39,354 nt of DNA from Micrococcales bacterium (GTDB lineage: Bacteria; Actinomycetota; Actinomycetes; S36-B12; UBA10799), in NCBI GenBank assembly GCA_016719135.1, contig JADKAV010000022.1:1-39354 (forward strand), in the 5' to 3' direction. Under the pieces are notes generated by a model. The model saw nothing but the letters and a program-made list of their open reading frames with translations. It was not told where the DNA came from and made no database searches. A program made the translations under genes and the position numbers. Positions 32,463-39,118 of this stretch are shown in pieces (within the stretch, counting starts at the first letter, position 1; each line of letters starts with the position of its first letter).

Positions 32463-33236
32463 TCACCCCTCGATCTCGAGGCGCTCCACGCGGTGTTCGA
32501 TCGCTGTGCTGGCTTGATGAGGCACGTCGATCACGGTCCCCAGAAGTGCCACAGCTTTGTGCATGGCGGCGCGGCGTTCGGCGGCGAATGCGTTCTCGTC
32601 CAGCGCGATGTCGAGAAGGCCACGGGCGCGACGTAAGGCGTCCTGATCAGTCTCGTCGAACGTAGATGCGCCCTTGCGTTTCGCGTAGGACAACGCCTGC
32701 TGCCATGACTTCTCAAGATCGCTCACAGCCTGTGCGTACACCTGCAGACGCGCAGGATCACGGACCGCATCGATGTGCGCGTCCTCGGCCGCGACAAGGC
32801 ATTCGCGGAACCGGTCTGTCGTGGGACAGGTGGGGTCGGCGAGCAGTGGTGCGCGGGCGATCGCGACGAGGTCACTGAGGAACGCTCCGTACGCTCCCAG
32901 CACTGTGTGACGGCGAGTGTCGATCTCCTCGATGGTCGGCGAGTCCTCGAGTGGTTCGCTGCGCGGTTCCTTGCGGCTCAACTTGAGTTCGTGCACGGGC
33001 ACCTCCTCCAGTTCCGGCCCGTCGATGTGGGCGCTGACGCTGGAGTAGGCACTGGCAGTCCAGCCGCCGGCCAGCACGAAGGCCCAGACCCACCAAGCAG
33101 AGGTGTATGTGCGGTAGTAGTCGCCGCGCGTCAATTCCCATGTGACCGTCATCGTGACGATCCAGACAGCCACCGTCGAGAGGGCAATCCAGCGGATTTG
33201 TGGAGTGGCGCGGCGCATGGCTTCCGGCTCGTTCAC
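32463..33236 (-). CDS. Membrane protein with helical cytoplasmic domain (partner of the 33233 gene)
   Basis: A 257-aa protein. Two membrane helices come early (IRWIALSTVAVWIVTMTVTW and YTSAWWVWAFVLAGGWTASAY), then a charged helical domain of about 170 residues with coiled-coil character (EEIDTRRHTVLGAYGAF, ARLQVYAQAVSDLEKSWQQAL). The start overlaps the stop of the preceding gene by 4 bp, so the two are coupled. The family is not recognised; a sensor or secretion accessory role would be a guess. Confidence 0.75.
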   Translation of the reverse strand: MNEPEAMRRATPQIRWIALSTVAVWIVTMTVTWELTRGDYYRTYTSAWWVWAFVLAGGWTASAYSSVSAHIDGPELEEVPVHELKLSRKEPRSEPLEDSPTIEEIDTRRHTVLGAYGAFLSDLVAIARAPLLADPTCPTTDRFRECLVAAEDAHIDAVRDPARLQVYAQAVSDLEKSWQQALSYAKRKGASTFDETDQDALRRARGLLDIALDENAFAAERRAAMHKAVALLGTVIDVPHQASTAIEHRVERLEIEG

Positions 33237-33898
33237 GGGAACATCTCCTCTGGCTCGTAGTAGTCATACGGATCGGGCACGTACTGGTCATAGGGATCTG
33301 CTGCGTCCTGTTCGTATGGATCAACTGCGTACTGGTCGTTGGGATCGGCACTTCCCGGCCCCGGTACTCGGGGAGCAGGTTCCTCCAGCAGAGCCTCGTT
33401 CCGGCGGTGTTGGTCGGCGTCGAGGCCGCCTTCTCTGACCTCTTGGAAGCCCCCGAACGTGTCCGGGCACTGCAGGCTGAGGTCGTCGGCGGTCTCCCCG
33501 GGCTGGAGTCTGCATGCTTTGGTGGTCTCACCTGGTTCGTCGTATTTCGGATCGTCCCAGTCCCGTGTGACGTCGACGGTGAACACTTGTCCGCCGGACC
33601 AGGTCTGTGGCAGGTAGTTGACGTTGACGCGGTATCGATCGCTCAAGACCTCCGCGAGTTGGGCGCGGCGATCTCCGGCCACGCCATCCGGCCACTGGAA
33701 GAACAGCGAGTACACGAAGACCGCTACGCAGAACCAGAACAGGAATGCCGCGAGCGCGGCGAGGGCCTCCCAGAACAGCGCTGGCTTCTTCCACACGTAG
33801 TACCTCGTGCTGCCGTCCTTCGGATCAACCACCCGGTAGGCATCCAAGCTCGGATCCCAGGTGCCGTTCTGCCGTACGGACTCGTGATTCTCAAACAT
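33233..33898 (-). CDS. Single-span membrane protein with Tyr/Asp/Pro-rich tail
   Basis: A 221-aa protein. An N-terminal soluble part (FENHESVRQNGTWDPSLDAYRV) is followed by one or two helices (ALFWEALAALAAFLFWFCVAVFVYSLFF), a predicted extracellular domain with two cysteines, and a repetitive tail of DPYxQY units (PYEQDAADPYDQYVPDPYDYY). AAGGAG six bases before the ATG at 33898 supports this start over the longer frame. It is coupled to the following membrane gene. Tyr-rich tails may bind partners or be phosphorylated; this is inference. Confidence 0.75.
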   Translation of the reverse strand: MFENHESVRQNGTWDPSLDAYRVVDPKDGSTRYYVWKKPALFWEALAALAAFLFWFCVAVFVYSLFFQWPDGVAGDRRAQLAEVLSDRYRVNVNYLPQTWSGGQVFTVDVTRDWDDPKYDEPGETTKACRLQPGETADDLSLQCPDTFGGFQEVREGGLDADQHRRNEALLEEPAPRVPGPGSADPNDQYAVDPYEQDAADPYDQYVPDPYDYYEPEEMFP

Positions 33899-33966
33899 CC
33901 AGAACTCCTTCCCCGAGAACAGTGAAACCGGGGGGTACGACAAACGAAATGCGCCGTCGGGATGTT

Positions 33967-33999
33967 GGGTACCCTGGTTCCACAAGTGGGGTACCATGG
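33967..33999 (+). promoter_or_regulatory. Direct repeats and -10 of module 5
   Basis: GGGTACCCTGG (33967-33977) and GGGTACCATGG (33989-33999) repeat directly with one difference at 22-bp spacing, about two helical turns. TACCAT (33992-33997) is a fair -10, 6 nt before the ATG at 34004. Confidence 0.6.
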
Positions 34000-34003
34000 C
34001 TGC

Positions 34004-34252
34004 ATGGCGATGACCATCAAGAATGAGCGTGTTTTGGAGAAGATCCGGGATCTTGCAGGCGCACTGGAAACGGATCAGGTGAGTGCTGTGGAGCAAGCCG
34101 TCGATGCGTTGACCAACCAAGTGTCACAATCCACCGCGGAGCGACGACTGACCGATGCCATGGAGTTGGTGCACGCCATTCGACAGTCCCTTCCCCCGGG
34201 AGTGACGTTGGACGCCGAGGACCTCTATGACGAAGCCGGTCTGCCCCGGTGA
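34004..34252 (+). CDS. vapB: VapB antitoxin, PSK (Rv0623-like) family (module 5)
   Basis: An 82-aa antitoxin: MAMTIKNERVLEKIRDLAGALETDQVSAVEQAV is the strand-helix DNA-binding unit of the PSK family, with an acidic tail ending DAEDLYDEAGLPR that matches the family. The ATG at 34004 is chosen; an ATG at 34010 is possible. The stop overlaps the toxin start. Confidence 0.88.
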   Translation: MAMTIKNERVLEKIRDLAGALETDQVSAVEQAVDALTNQVSQSTAERRLTDAMELVHAIRQSLPPGVTLDAEDLYDEAGLPR

Positions 34253-34638
34253 TCGTCGACACATCAGCGGTGGTCGCGATTCTTAGGGGAGAGGATGATT
34301 CCGAGGCCCTTGCGCGTCGCATTCTTGCCCATCGCGCCTGGATGTCGGCGGGCAGCTACGTGGAATTGATGTGTGTGCTGGCCCGATCGCAGGACCCCGC
34401 AGCCTCTCGCCGCGCCGACCGCCTTCTGAAGACGCTGGGAATCGAGGTGATTCCGGTATCGGTTGAGCAGGCCCGCCTCGCCGGCGAGGCCTACCGGGTC
34501 TACGGGCGTGGTTCGGGCCACCCCGCCCGGCTGAATTATGGGGACACGTTCGCCTACGCATTAGCGGTATCGGAGAACGAGCCACTGCTATTCGTTGGTC
34601 ACGACTTCTCGGCGACCGACGTGCTCGCGGCGAAGTGA
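34249..34638 (+). CDS. vapC: VapC-type PIN toxin (module 5)
   Basis: A 129-aa PIN RNase of the Rv0624/VapC30 type: VIVDTSAVVAILRGE (D4), YVELMCVL (E about 39), GHPARLNYGDTFAYALAV (D about 100) and FVGHDFSATDV (D about 118). This order, with RLNYGDTFAYALA, is typical of toxins paired with PSK antitoxins. It starts with GTG overlapping the antitoxin by 4 bp. Confidence 0.93.
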   Translation: MIVDTSAVVAILRGEDDSEALARRILAHRAWMSAGSYVELMCVLARSQDPAASRRADRLLKTLGIEVIPVSVEQARLAGEAYRVYGRGSGHPARLNYGDTFAYALAVSENEPLLFVGHDFSATDVLAAK

Positions 34639-34667
34639 GCGAGTGTCGGCTCAGGTCGGCGGTCGGC

Positions 34668-35138
34668 TCAGGCGAGACGCCATTTGTCCAGTGACGCTCG
34701 AGCGGTGCCGCCGCTGATGTCGGGAACGATGGTCAGCTCGATCATAGTGACGCCGTTGAATTCGACCCGGTGGTCCTCGGTCTGCGCGGTGGCGCCTTGG
34801 GGGCTGAAGTTCCATTGCTGTCGCACGACGTCGTGGAGGGTCCGCCCGTCCGAAGACCAGCGCAGGACGAACTCTTGTGTGCGCTCAACGGCAGGTTCGA
34901 CGAACTCCAGGAGGATCCGGCGCACGGCTTGCGGTTGTGTGAAAAGAAGGCGGATGGTCTGCTCGCCAGGTCCCGATGCGCGCCACCCCGAGGTGCCACC
35001 GGGCAGTAGGGCGGACTCGATGGGATATTCCGGGTCCTCGGAGGTGACCTCGACCTCCACCAGTTCTTCGAGATCCAGCCATTTGTCGTCCGAGGTCGGG
35101 TTTGCTTCGTCGGCGGAAGGAATGATTCGTTTGCGCAT
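34668..35138 (-). CDS. Discoidin-like (galactose-binding fold) domain protein
   Basis: A 156-aa protein. After a charged N-terminus come SALLPGGTSGWRASGPGEQTIRLLFTQPQAVRRILLEFVEP and EFVLRWSSDGRTLHDVVRQQWNFSP, in the order expected of an F5/8 C-type jelly roll, ending TARASLDKWRLA. There is no signal peptide, so it is probably cytoplasmic. AGGAG seven bases before the ATG at 35138 sets the start. It is convergent with vapC 5. The ligand is unknown. Confidence 0.75.
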   Translation of the reverse strand: MRKRIIPSADEANPTSDDKWLDLEELVEVEVTSEDPEYPIESALLPGGTSGWRASGPGEQTIRLLFTQPQAVRRILLEFVEPAVERTQEFVLRWSSDGRTLHDVVRQQWNFSPQGATAQTEDHRVEFNGVTMIELTIVPDISGGTARASLDKWRLA

Positions 35139-35248
35139 GATGCGGCTCCTCGTCTGGGGACAGCGTATGCCAGGCGGATCTCGGAGGACCGTTGTTTTAC
35201 AGGCGGGGTTCTTGCGACTGGCGCGTGGCGGCGGGCGCCGGCGAATGT

Positions 35249-35292
35249 TGCACGGTTGTCGGTTCATGGCCCCGATAACCGACAACCGTGCA
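35249..35292. repeat. Perfect inverted repeat, 16-bp arms
   Basis: TGCACGGTTGTCGGTT (35249-35264) and its exact complement (35277-35292) flank a 12-nt loop. Genes on either side point away from it and no T-run follows, so it is not an ordinary terminator. Confidence 0.85.
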
Positions 35293-35370
35293 GCACTCGC
35301 GCCAAGAGCTCTCTAGACAGGAGGGACGCCCGAGATCCGTTCTCGGGTAACCCGGTACGGGTGAACGCTC

Positions 35371-35523
35371 TCAGATGGTTGGCTCGAGTTCAACGGTGTG
35401 GGTAGATGTCCGCGCACGACGTCCGGCGGATGGGCGGTGCCTCAATGCCACGAGACCGAATCCGACAGCGTAGATGATCGTGGACACCAGCCCGTAGGAG
35501 AGCGAGTCGGTGAAGAGTGCGCA
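35371..35523 (-). pseudogene. C-terminal relic of an MFS-type transporter
   Basis: Reading the minus strand from 35523 gives ALFTDSLSYGLVSTIIYAVGFGLVALRHRP, then a basic tail to TGA at 35371. It resembles the last membrane helix and tail of an MFS drug transporter of the EmrB/QacA type. A TGA stands immediately upstream (35526-35524) and no further transporter sequence follows, so only about 50 codons remain. Confidence 0.5.
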
Positions 35524-35707
35524 TCACGAGGTGTCACGGTCAGACGCGCTGAGTACAGCCCGCCTCTTGGTCACGGCAGCGCACGTAGGGGTACGTCAGG
35601 TTCCGGCCATCGGCCGCGAGTATGACCTCGGCGCCGGACTTCCGGCCGCCCAAAGACCCGCCCGCGGACTGATGCGCGCACGGCGCGATGCCGCGAGGGT
35701 TGAGCCC

Positions 35708-36607
35708 ATGATCACAGTTGAGTCCCTGACCCGCAGATACGCCGGCTTCACCGCCGTCGACAACGTCTCCTTCACTGCCCAGCCCGGTCGCGTGACCGGC
35801 TTCCTCGGTCCGAACGGTGCCGGCAAGTCCACCACGATGCGCGTCATGGTGGGTCTGACCGCACCGACGTCCGGCTCGGCCACCATCGACGGCGTCCGGT
35901 TCGCCGACCTCCCCAACCCCTGCCTGGAGGTGGGCGTCCTGCTCGACGCCTCGGCCCAGCACGCCGGCCGCACCGGACGCGAGATCCTCACCATTGCCTG
36001 CGACACGATGGGCCTGCCACGCACCCGGGTCGACGAGATGATCGAGCTGGTGAGTCTGACCCCCACTGAGGCCAAGCGCCGGGTGCGCAACTACTCCCTC
36101 GGGATGCGTCAACGCCTTGGCATCGCCACGGCACTGCTTGGCGACCCGCGGGTGCTGATTCTCGACGAACCCGCCAATGGGCTCGACCCTGCGGGTATCC
36201 GCTGGATGCGCGACCTGCTGACGGCCTTCGCCAGTCAGGGCGGCACCGTGTTGCTGAGCTCACACCTGCTCCACGAGATCGAGGTCATCGCTGATGATCT
36301 GGTCGTGATCGGCAACGGCAAGATCGTCGCGGCCGGTACCAAGGAAGAACTGCTGGCTGCCGCCGGAACGCTCGCCAGGTCGCCGTCACCGCGCGATCTG
36401 GCACACGCACTGGAACAGGCCGGGATTACCAGCACGCTGGCGAGCGACGGTTCGGTTCGCACGGAGGCCGCTCCCGCTCATGTGGGGGCCGTGGCCCTGA
36501 ACGCCGGCCTCGCCCTCACCGAGCTTCGATCGGCCGAGAGCGCCGGCCTCGAAGAGATGTTCTTGTCGCTTACTACCGACACCCAACGCGAAGGAGTTGC
36601 AGCATGA
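35708..36607 (+). CDS. ABC-2-type exporter ATP-binding protein
   Basis: A 299-aa ATPase of the drug/antibiotic exporter class: Walker A GPNGAGKST (about 38-46), signature YSLGMRQRLGIATALL, Walker B VLILDEPANGLDP, switch SSHLLHEIE. The C-terminal 80 residues are a variable tail typical of DrrA/BcrA-like proteins. The ATG at 35708 has GAGGG upstream and starts MITVESLTRRY. It is coupled to the permease (ATGA at 36604). The substrate could be a drug, peptide or lipid. Confidence 0.92.
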   Translation: MITVESLTRRYAGFTAVDNVSFTAQPGRVTGFLGPNGAGKSTTMRVMVGLTAPTSGSATIDGVRFADLPNPCLEVGVLLDASAQHAGRTGREILTIACDTMGLPRTRVDEMIELVSLTPTEAKRRVRNYSLGMRQRLGIATALLGDPRVLILDEPANGLDPAGIRWMRDLLTAFASQGGTVLLSSHLLHEIEVIADDLVVIGNGKIVAAGTKEELLAAAGTLARSPSPRDLAHALEQAGITSTLASDGSVRTEAAPAHVGAVALNAGLALTELRSAESAGLEEMFLSLTTDTQREGVAA

Positions 36608-37407
36608 CCGCCACGATTGACCCCCTGGCCACCACGCCGGCCCGTCGGACCGCCCAGCCCATCCCCATCACCCGACTCGTCAAGGTCGAGCTGCGTAAGA
36701 TGTTCAACACCCGCTCGGGGTTCTGGATGCTCGTCAGCATCGGCGTCCTGTCGGTCATCGCGACCGGGGCAGTCATCATCTTCGCTCCCGACAGCGCGGT
36801 CACCTACTTGGGCTTCGCGAGCGCGATCGGGTTCCCGATGTCGGTGATCTTGCCGCTGATCGCGATCCTGGCCGTCACCAGTGAGTGGAGCCAGCGCAGT
36901 GGGCTGACGACGTTCACGCTGGTGCCAGACCGTGGACGCGTGATCGGCGCCAAGGCGATCGCGGCCCTGCTGGTGGGCGTGGGCTCCATGGCCATCGCCG
37001 CCGCGGTGGGTGCCATCGGCAACGTGGCCGGTTCCGCAATCGCCAGCGTCGACACCGTGTGGGACATTTCGTCGTCCATGGCGCCTCAACTGGTGCTCGG
37101 CAACCTGGTCGGCATGTCCGTCGGCTTCACCCTCGGTGTCGTGCTGCGCAATTCCGCGGCCGCGATCGTGGCCTACTTCGTCGTCTCGCTGGTCATGCCG
37201 GGAATCCTCGTCCTCCTGGCCCAGGTGCGCCCCTGGTTCGAGGACCTGCAGCCGTGGATCGACTGGAACACAGCGCAGGAGGCGCTCTTCCTCGGCGCCA
37301 CAGACACCGCGAGAGAGTGGGCGATGCTCGCTTCGACCACGATGATCTGGATCGTCATCCCCCTCGTCGTCGGCCTGCTGTTCCTGCGCCGATCCGAGGT
37401 CAAGTAG
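36604..37407 (+). CDS. ABC-2-type exporter permease
   Basis: A 267-aa membrane protein with six helices. It begins with a cytoplasmic segment (ITRLVKVELRKMFNTRSGFW), the usual entry of ABC-2 permeases, followed by helices such as MLVSIGVLSVIATGAVIIF and FPMSVILPLIAILAVTSEWSQRSGLTTFTL, the latter carrying the conserved motif after helix 2. It is the partner of the preceding ATPase and ends just before a terminator. Confidence 0.9.
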   Translation: MTATIDPLATTPARRTAQPIPITRLVKVELRKMFNTRSGFWMLVSIGVLSVIATGAVIIFAPDSAVTYLGFASAIGFPMSVILPLIAILAVTSEWSQRSGLTTFTLVPDRGRVIGAKAIAALLVGVGSMAIAAAVGAIGNVAGSAIASVDTVWDISSSMAPQLVLGNLVGMSVGFTLGVVLRNSAAAIVAYFVVSLVMPGILVLLAQVRPWFEDLQPWIDWNTAQEALFLGATDTAREWAMLASTTMIWIVIPLVVGLLFLRRSEVK

Positions 37408-37413
37408 TCACAA

Positions 37414-37462
37414 CGGGCGGCGGTGTCCGGAACTCGTGCTGGGGTTCCGGATGCCGCCGTTT
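37414..37462 (+). terminator. Rho-independent terminator of the ABC exporter operon
   Basis: CGGCGGTGTCCGGAAC (37418-37433) pairs with GTTCCGGATGCCGCCG (37444-37459) as a 16-bp stem with two mispairs, and TTT follows. It lies 10 bp after the permease stop. Confidence 0.7.
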
Positions 37463-37596
37463 CGTGATTCGAGGCTCGGTGCGCGACCAGGTCGCCCTGC
37501 TAGTGCGACGATCCCAGAGCGGGTTCTTGGGGACATCGCCGCCTAGTCGCCGTACGGATTCGCTGAAGCGCTGTGCTGGCGCTGGCGGGCGCAGGG

Positions 37597-38001
37597 TCAG
37601 GCGATCGCCGGAGGCTCAATACGCTCGACTGTCGTGATCCTGTCGATCGACTTGTCGTAGGACACGATCCTGTTGACCCCGGAGCTCTCGGCGCTGGCCA
37701 CCAGGTAAGCCTCGGCGAAGTCGAGACGGTCTACCTCGTACACCTCGAGCGCGCGGAGGAGGAGCGCGGGATCGACGGTGATCACCGCCTTGAACGCGAT
37801 AAGTGACCGCATAGCCTCAGCGACCTTCGCGTGAGGAACGTGATAGAACGATTCGAGCACATACACGGTCTCGGCCAGAACGAGATCGGTCAAGAGCAGT
37901 CCCGACGCGGATTCCAGAAACGCAGTAGCGCGAGCTGCCATGTCCGCAGGGTCTCCAGTCAGATGGCGAACGATGATGTTCGTATCGATGAAGGCGCTCA
38001 T
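37597..38001 (-). CDS. vapC: VapC-type PIN toxin (module 6)
   Basis: A 134-aa PIN RNase: SAFIDTNIIVRHLTGDP (D6), LVLAETVYVLESFY (E about 44), RLDFAEAYLVASAESSG (D about 98) and IVSYDKSIDRI (D about 116). It is of a different PIN subgroup from modules 1 and 3. It overlaps vapB by 4 bp. Confidence 0.92.
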   Translation of the reverse strand: MSAFIDTNIIVRHLTGDPADMAARATAFLESASGLLLTDLVLAETVYVLESFYHVPHAKVAEAMRSLIAFKAVITVDPALLLRALEVYEVDRLDFAEAYLVASAESSGVNRIVSYDKSIDRITTVERIEPPAIA

Positions 38002-38246
38002 CGGCGTCTGTCGGCTCGCTCCACACGGGTCTTGCGGATCACGTCATCCCAGGCGACGTTGCGTTTGGCGGCAGGCACGGCAAGAGAGCCGGCGAGGGAC
38101 AAGAAGTCCGGAGTCCGTGCAAGGACCGCGCGGTTGCCTTCGACGCGGAAAACGATTTCATCTCCCTCATGGATACCGAGCGCATCGCGTACAGATTTGG
38201 GGACAGTCACCTGGCCCTTGGACGTGACTCTGGCAGCGGCATCCAT
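37998..38246 (-). CDS. vapB: VapB-type AbrB-domain antitoxin (module 6)
   Basis: An 82-aa antitoxin: AARVTSKGQVTVPKSVRDALGIHEGDEIVFRVEGNRAVL is a complete AbrB-like unit, and RNVAWDDVIRKTRVERADRRR the tail. AAGGAG seven bases before the ATG at 38246 sets the start, and that site lies in one arm of a hairpin. It is divergent from module 7. Confidence 0.92.
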   Translation of the reverse strand: MDAAARVTSKGQVTVPKSVRDALGIHEGDEIVFRVEGNRAVLARTPDFLSLAGSLAVPAAKRNVAWDDVIRKTRVERADRRR

Positions 38247-38253
38247 CGGGCTC

Positions 38254-38279
38254 TCCTTACAGACAAGATGAAGTAAGGA
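38254..38279 (-). promoter_or_regulatory. Inverted repeat that could mask the vapB (module 6) ribosome site
   Basis: TCCTTAC (38254-38260) and GTAAGGA (38273-38279), a perfect 7-bp inverted pair with a 12-nt gap. On the minus strand the promoter-distal arm contains the AAGGAG ribosome site. Confidence 0.5.
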
Positions 38280-38312
38280 TAGCGGGGCTCCTCTGTGTGC
38301 ATAGTGTGTGTT

Positions 38313-38546
38313 GTGGCTCGACTCAACGTCTATCTCCCGGACGAACTTGCGGCAGAGGTCACAAAAGCAGGACTGAATCTCTCCGTAGTGACGCAAGACG
38401 CCGTGAGACGAACCCTCGCCGAACGCTCGACCGACGCCTGGCTCGCAGCGATCGCGGCCACGGCTTCTGACCAAGTGGTTCCCCACGACCGTGCTCTCGG
38501 AGCGCTGGATGCCGCACGCGACGAAGCCCCTACATGCCATGACTGA
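38313..38546 (+). CDS. RHH/CcdA-like antitoxin (module 7)
   Basis: A 77-aa protein from GTG 38313: VARLNVYLPDELAAEVTKAGLNLSVVTQDAVRRTL is a strand-helix-helix unit, and the tail SDQVVPHDRALGALDAARDEA is acidic. CATAGT (38300-38305) lies 7 nt upstream, fitting the leaderless pattern. It overlaps the toxin start by 8 bp. Confidence 0.8.
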   Translation: MARLNVYLPDELAAEVTKAGLNLSVVTQDAVRRTLAERSTDAWLAAIAATASDQVVPHDRALGALDAARDEAPTCHD

Positions 38547-38925
38547 GATCGTCGTCGACGCCTCAGCGATCGTGGACCTCCTGCTGGGTAACGAACTGGG
38601 TGGCGCCGTCGGCAGGCGGCTCGCGGGCCACGCTCTGTATGCACCAGCCCATCTCGATGCCGAGGTTTCTGCGCTCTGGGCCGGCTGCACCGCGCAGGCG
38701 ACATCAAGGCCCAAGACGTCGAGTGGAAGCTGCAAGGGCTGGCCGCTGCACCGATCCAGCGGCACGGTGTCAGCGATCTGCTTGTCGACTCCTGGGCCAG
38801 ACGTCAACAGTTACGGCTGGTCGATGCCTTGTACATCCAGTTGGCGGTCTCGCTTTGGCCTTCCGTTGGTCACCACCGATCGCCGCCTCCAAGAAGGGCC
38901 CGCTGCGGACGTCGTCGTCGCGTGA
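38539..38925 (+). pseudogene. vapC: VapC-type PIN toxin (module 7), doubly frameshifted
   Basis: The N-terminus (MTEIVVDASAIVDLLLGNEL, then PAHLDAEV) and the C-terminus (GLPLVTTDRRL, PAADVVVA) are in one frame. The middle 60 or so residues that carry the second acidic site are not: LHRAGDIKAQDVEWKLQGL and LLVDSWARRQQLRLVDALYIQLAVSL are read in another frame from 38678 to 38853. Removing one CT from CTCT (38674-38677) gives EVSALGRLHRAG, and removing one T from TTT (38854-38856) gives AVSLGLPLVTT. The two gains add up to three bases, so the ORF stays open. As written it should be inactive. Confidence 0.8.
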
Positions 38926-39019
38926 CTCTCGGCCGGCGCGGCTGCCTCTCGTTTGCATGCCACTCCGGTGAGGATCGCGACCGGGGATGTTTCACGGGTG
39001 TCTGCAAGGCTTCGGGGAT

Positions 39020-39118
39020 TCATACGGCGACTTCGGAATCTCCGGACAACTCAGCCAAGGCGTCATTGCCAAGTACCGCGTGCCAGCGTAGTCCGAGGAC
39101 ATGTCCCCGGGCGCTCAT
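39020..39118 (-). CDS. Possible small ORF after the partial gene
   Basis: The ATG at 39118 overlaps the TGA of the partial gene (ATGA) and encodes 32 aa (MSARGHVLGLRWHAVLGND, then ALAELSGDSEVAV). The coupling suggests it could be real, or that it is the shifted C-terminus of the same protein. There is no similarity that I recognise. Confidence 0.3.
   Translation of the reverse strand: MSARGHVLGLRWHAVLGNDALAELSGDSEVAV

Larger units (their letters stand above)
35139..35707. other. 569-bp stretch with inverted repeat and MFS relic
   Basis: The gap between the divergent discoidin-like gene and the ABC exporter holds a perfect 16-bp-arm inverted repeat (35249-35292) and a gene relic on the minus strand (35371-35523). 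Open frames that extend into the exporter's start from 35510 are not supported upstream of 35708. Confidence 0.6.
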
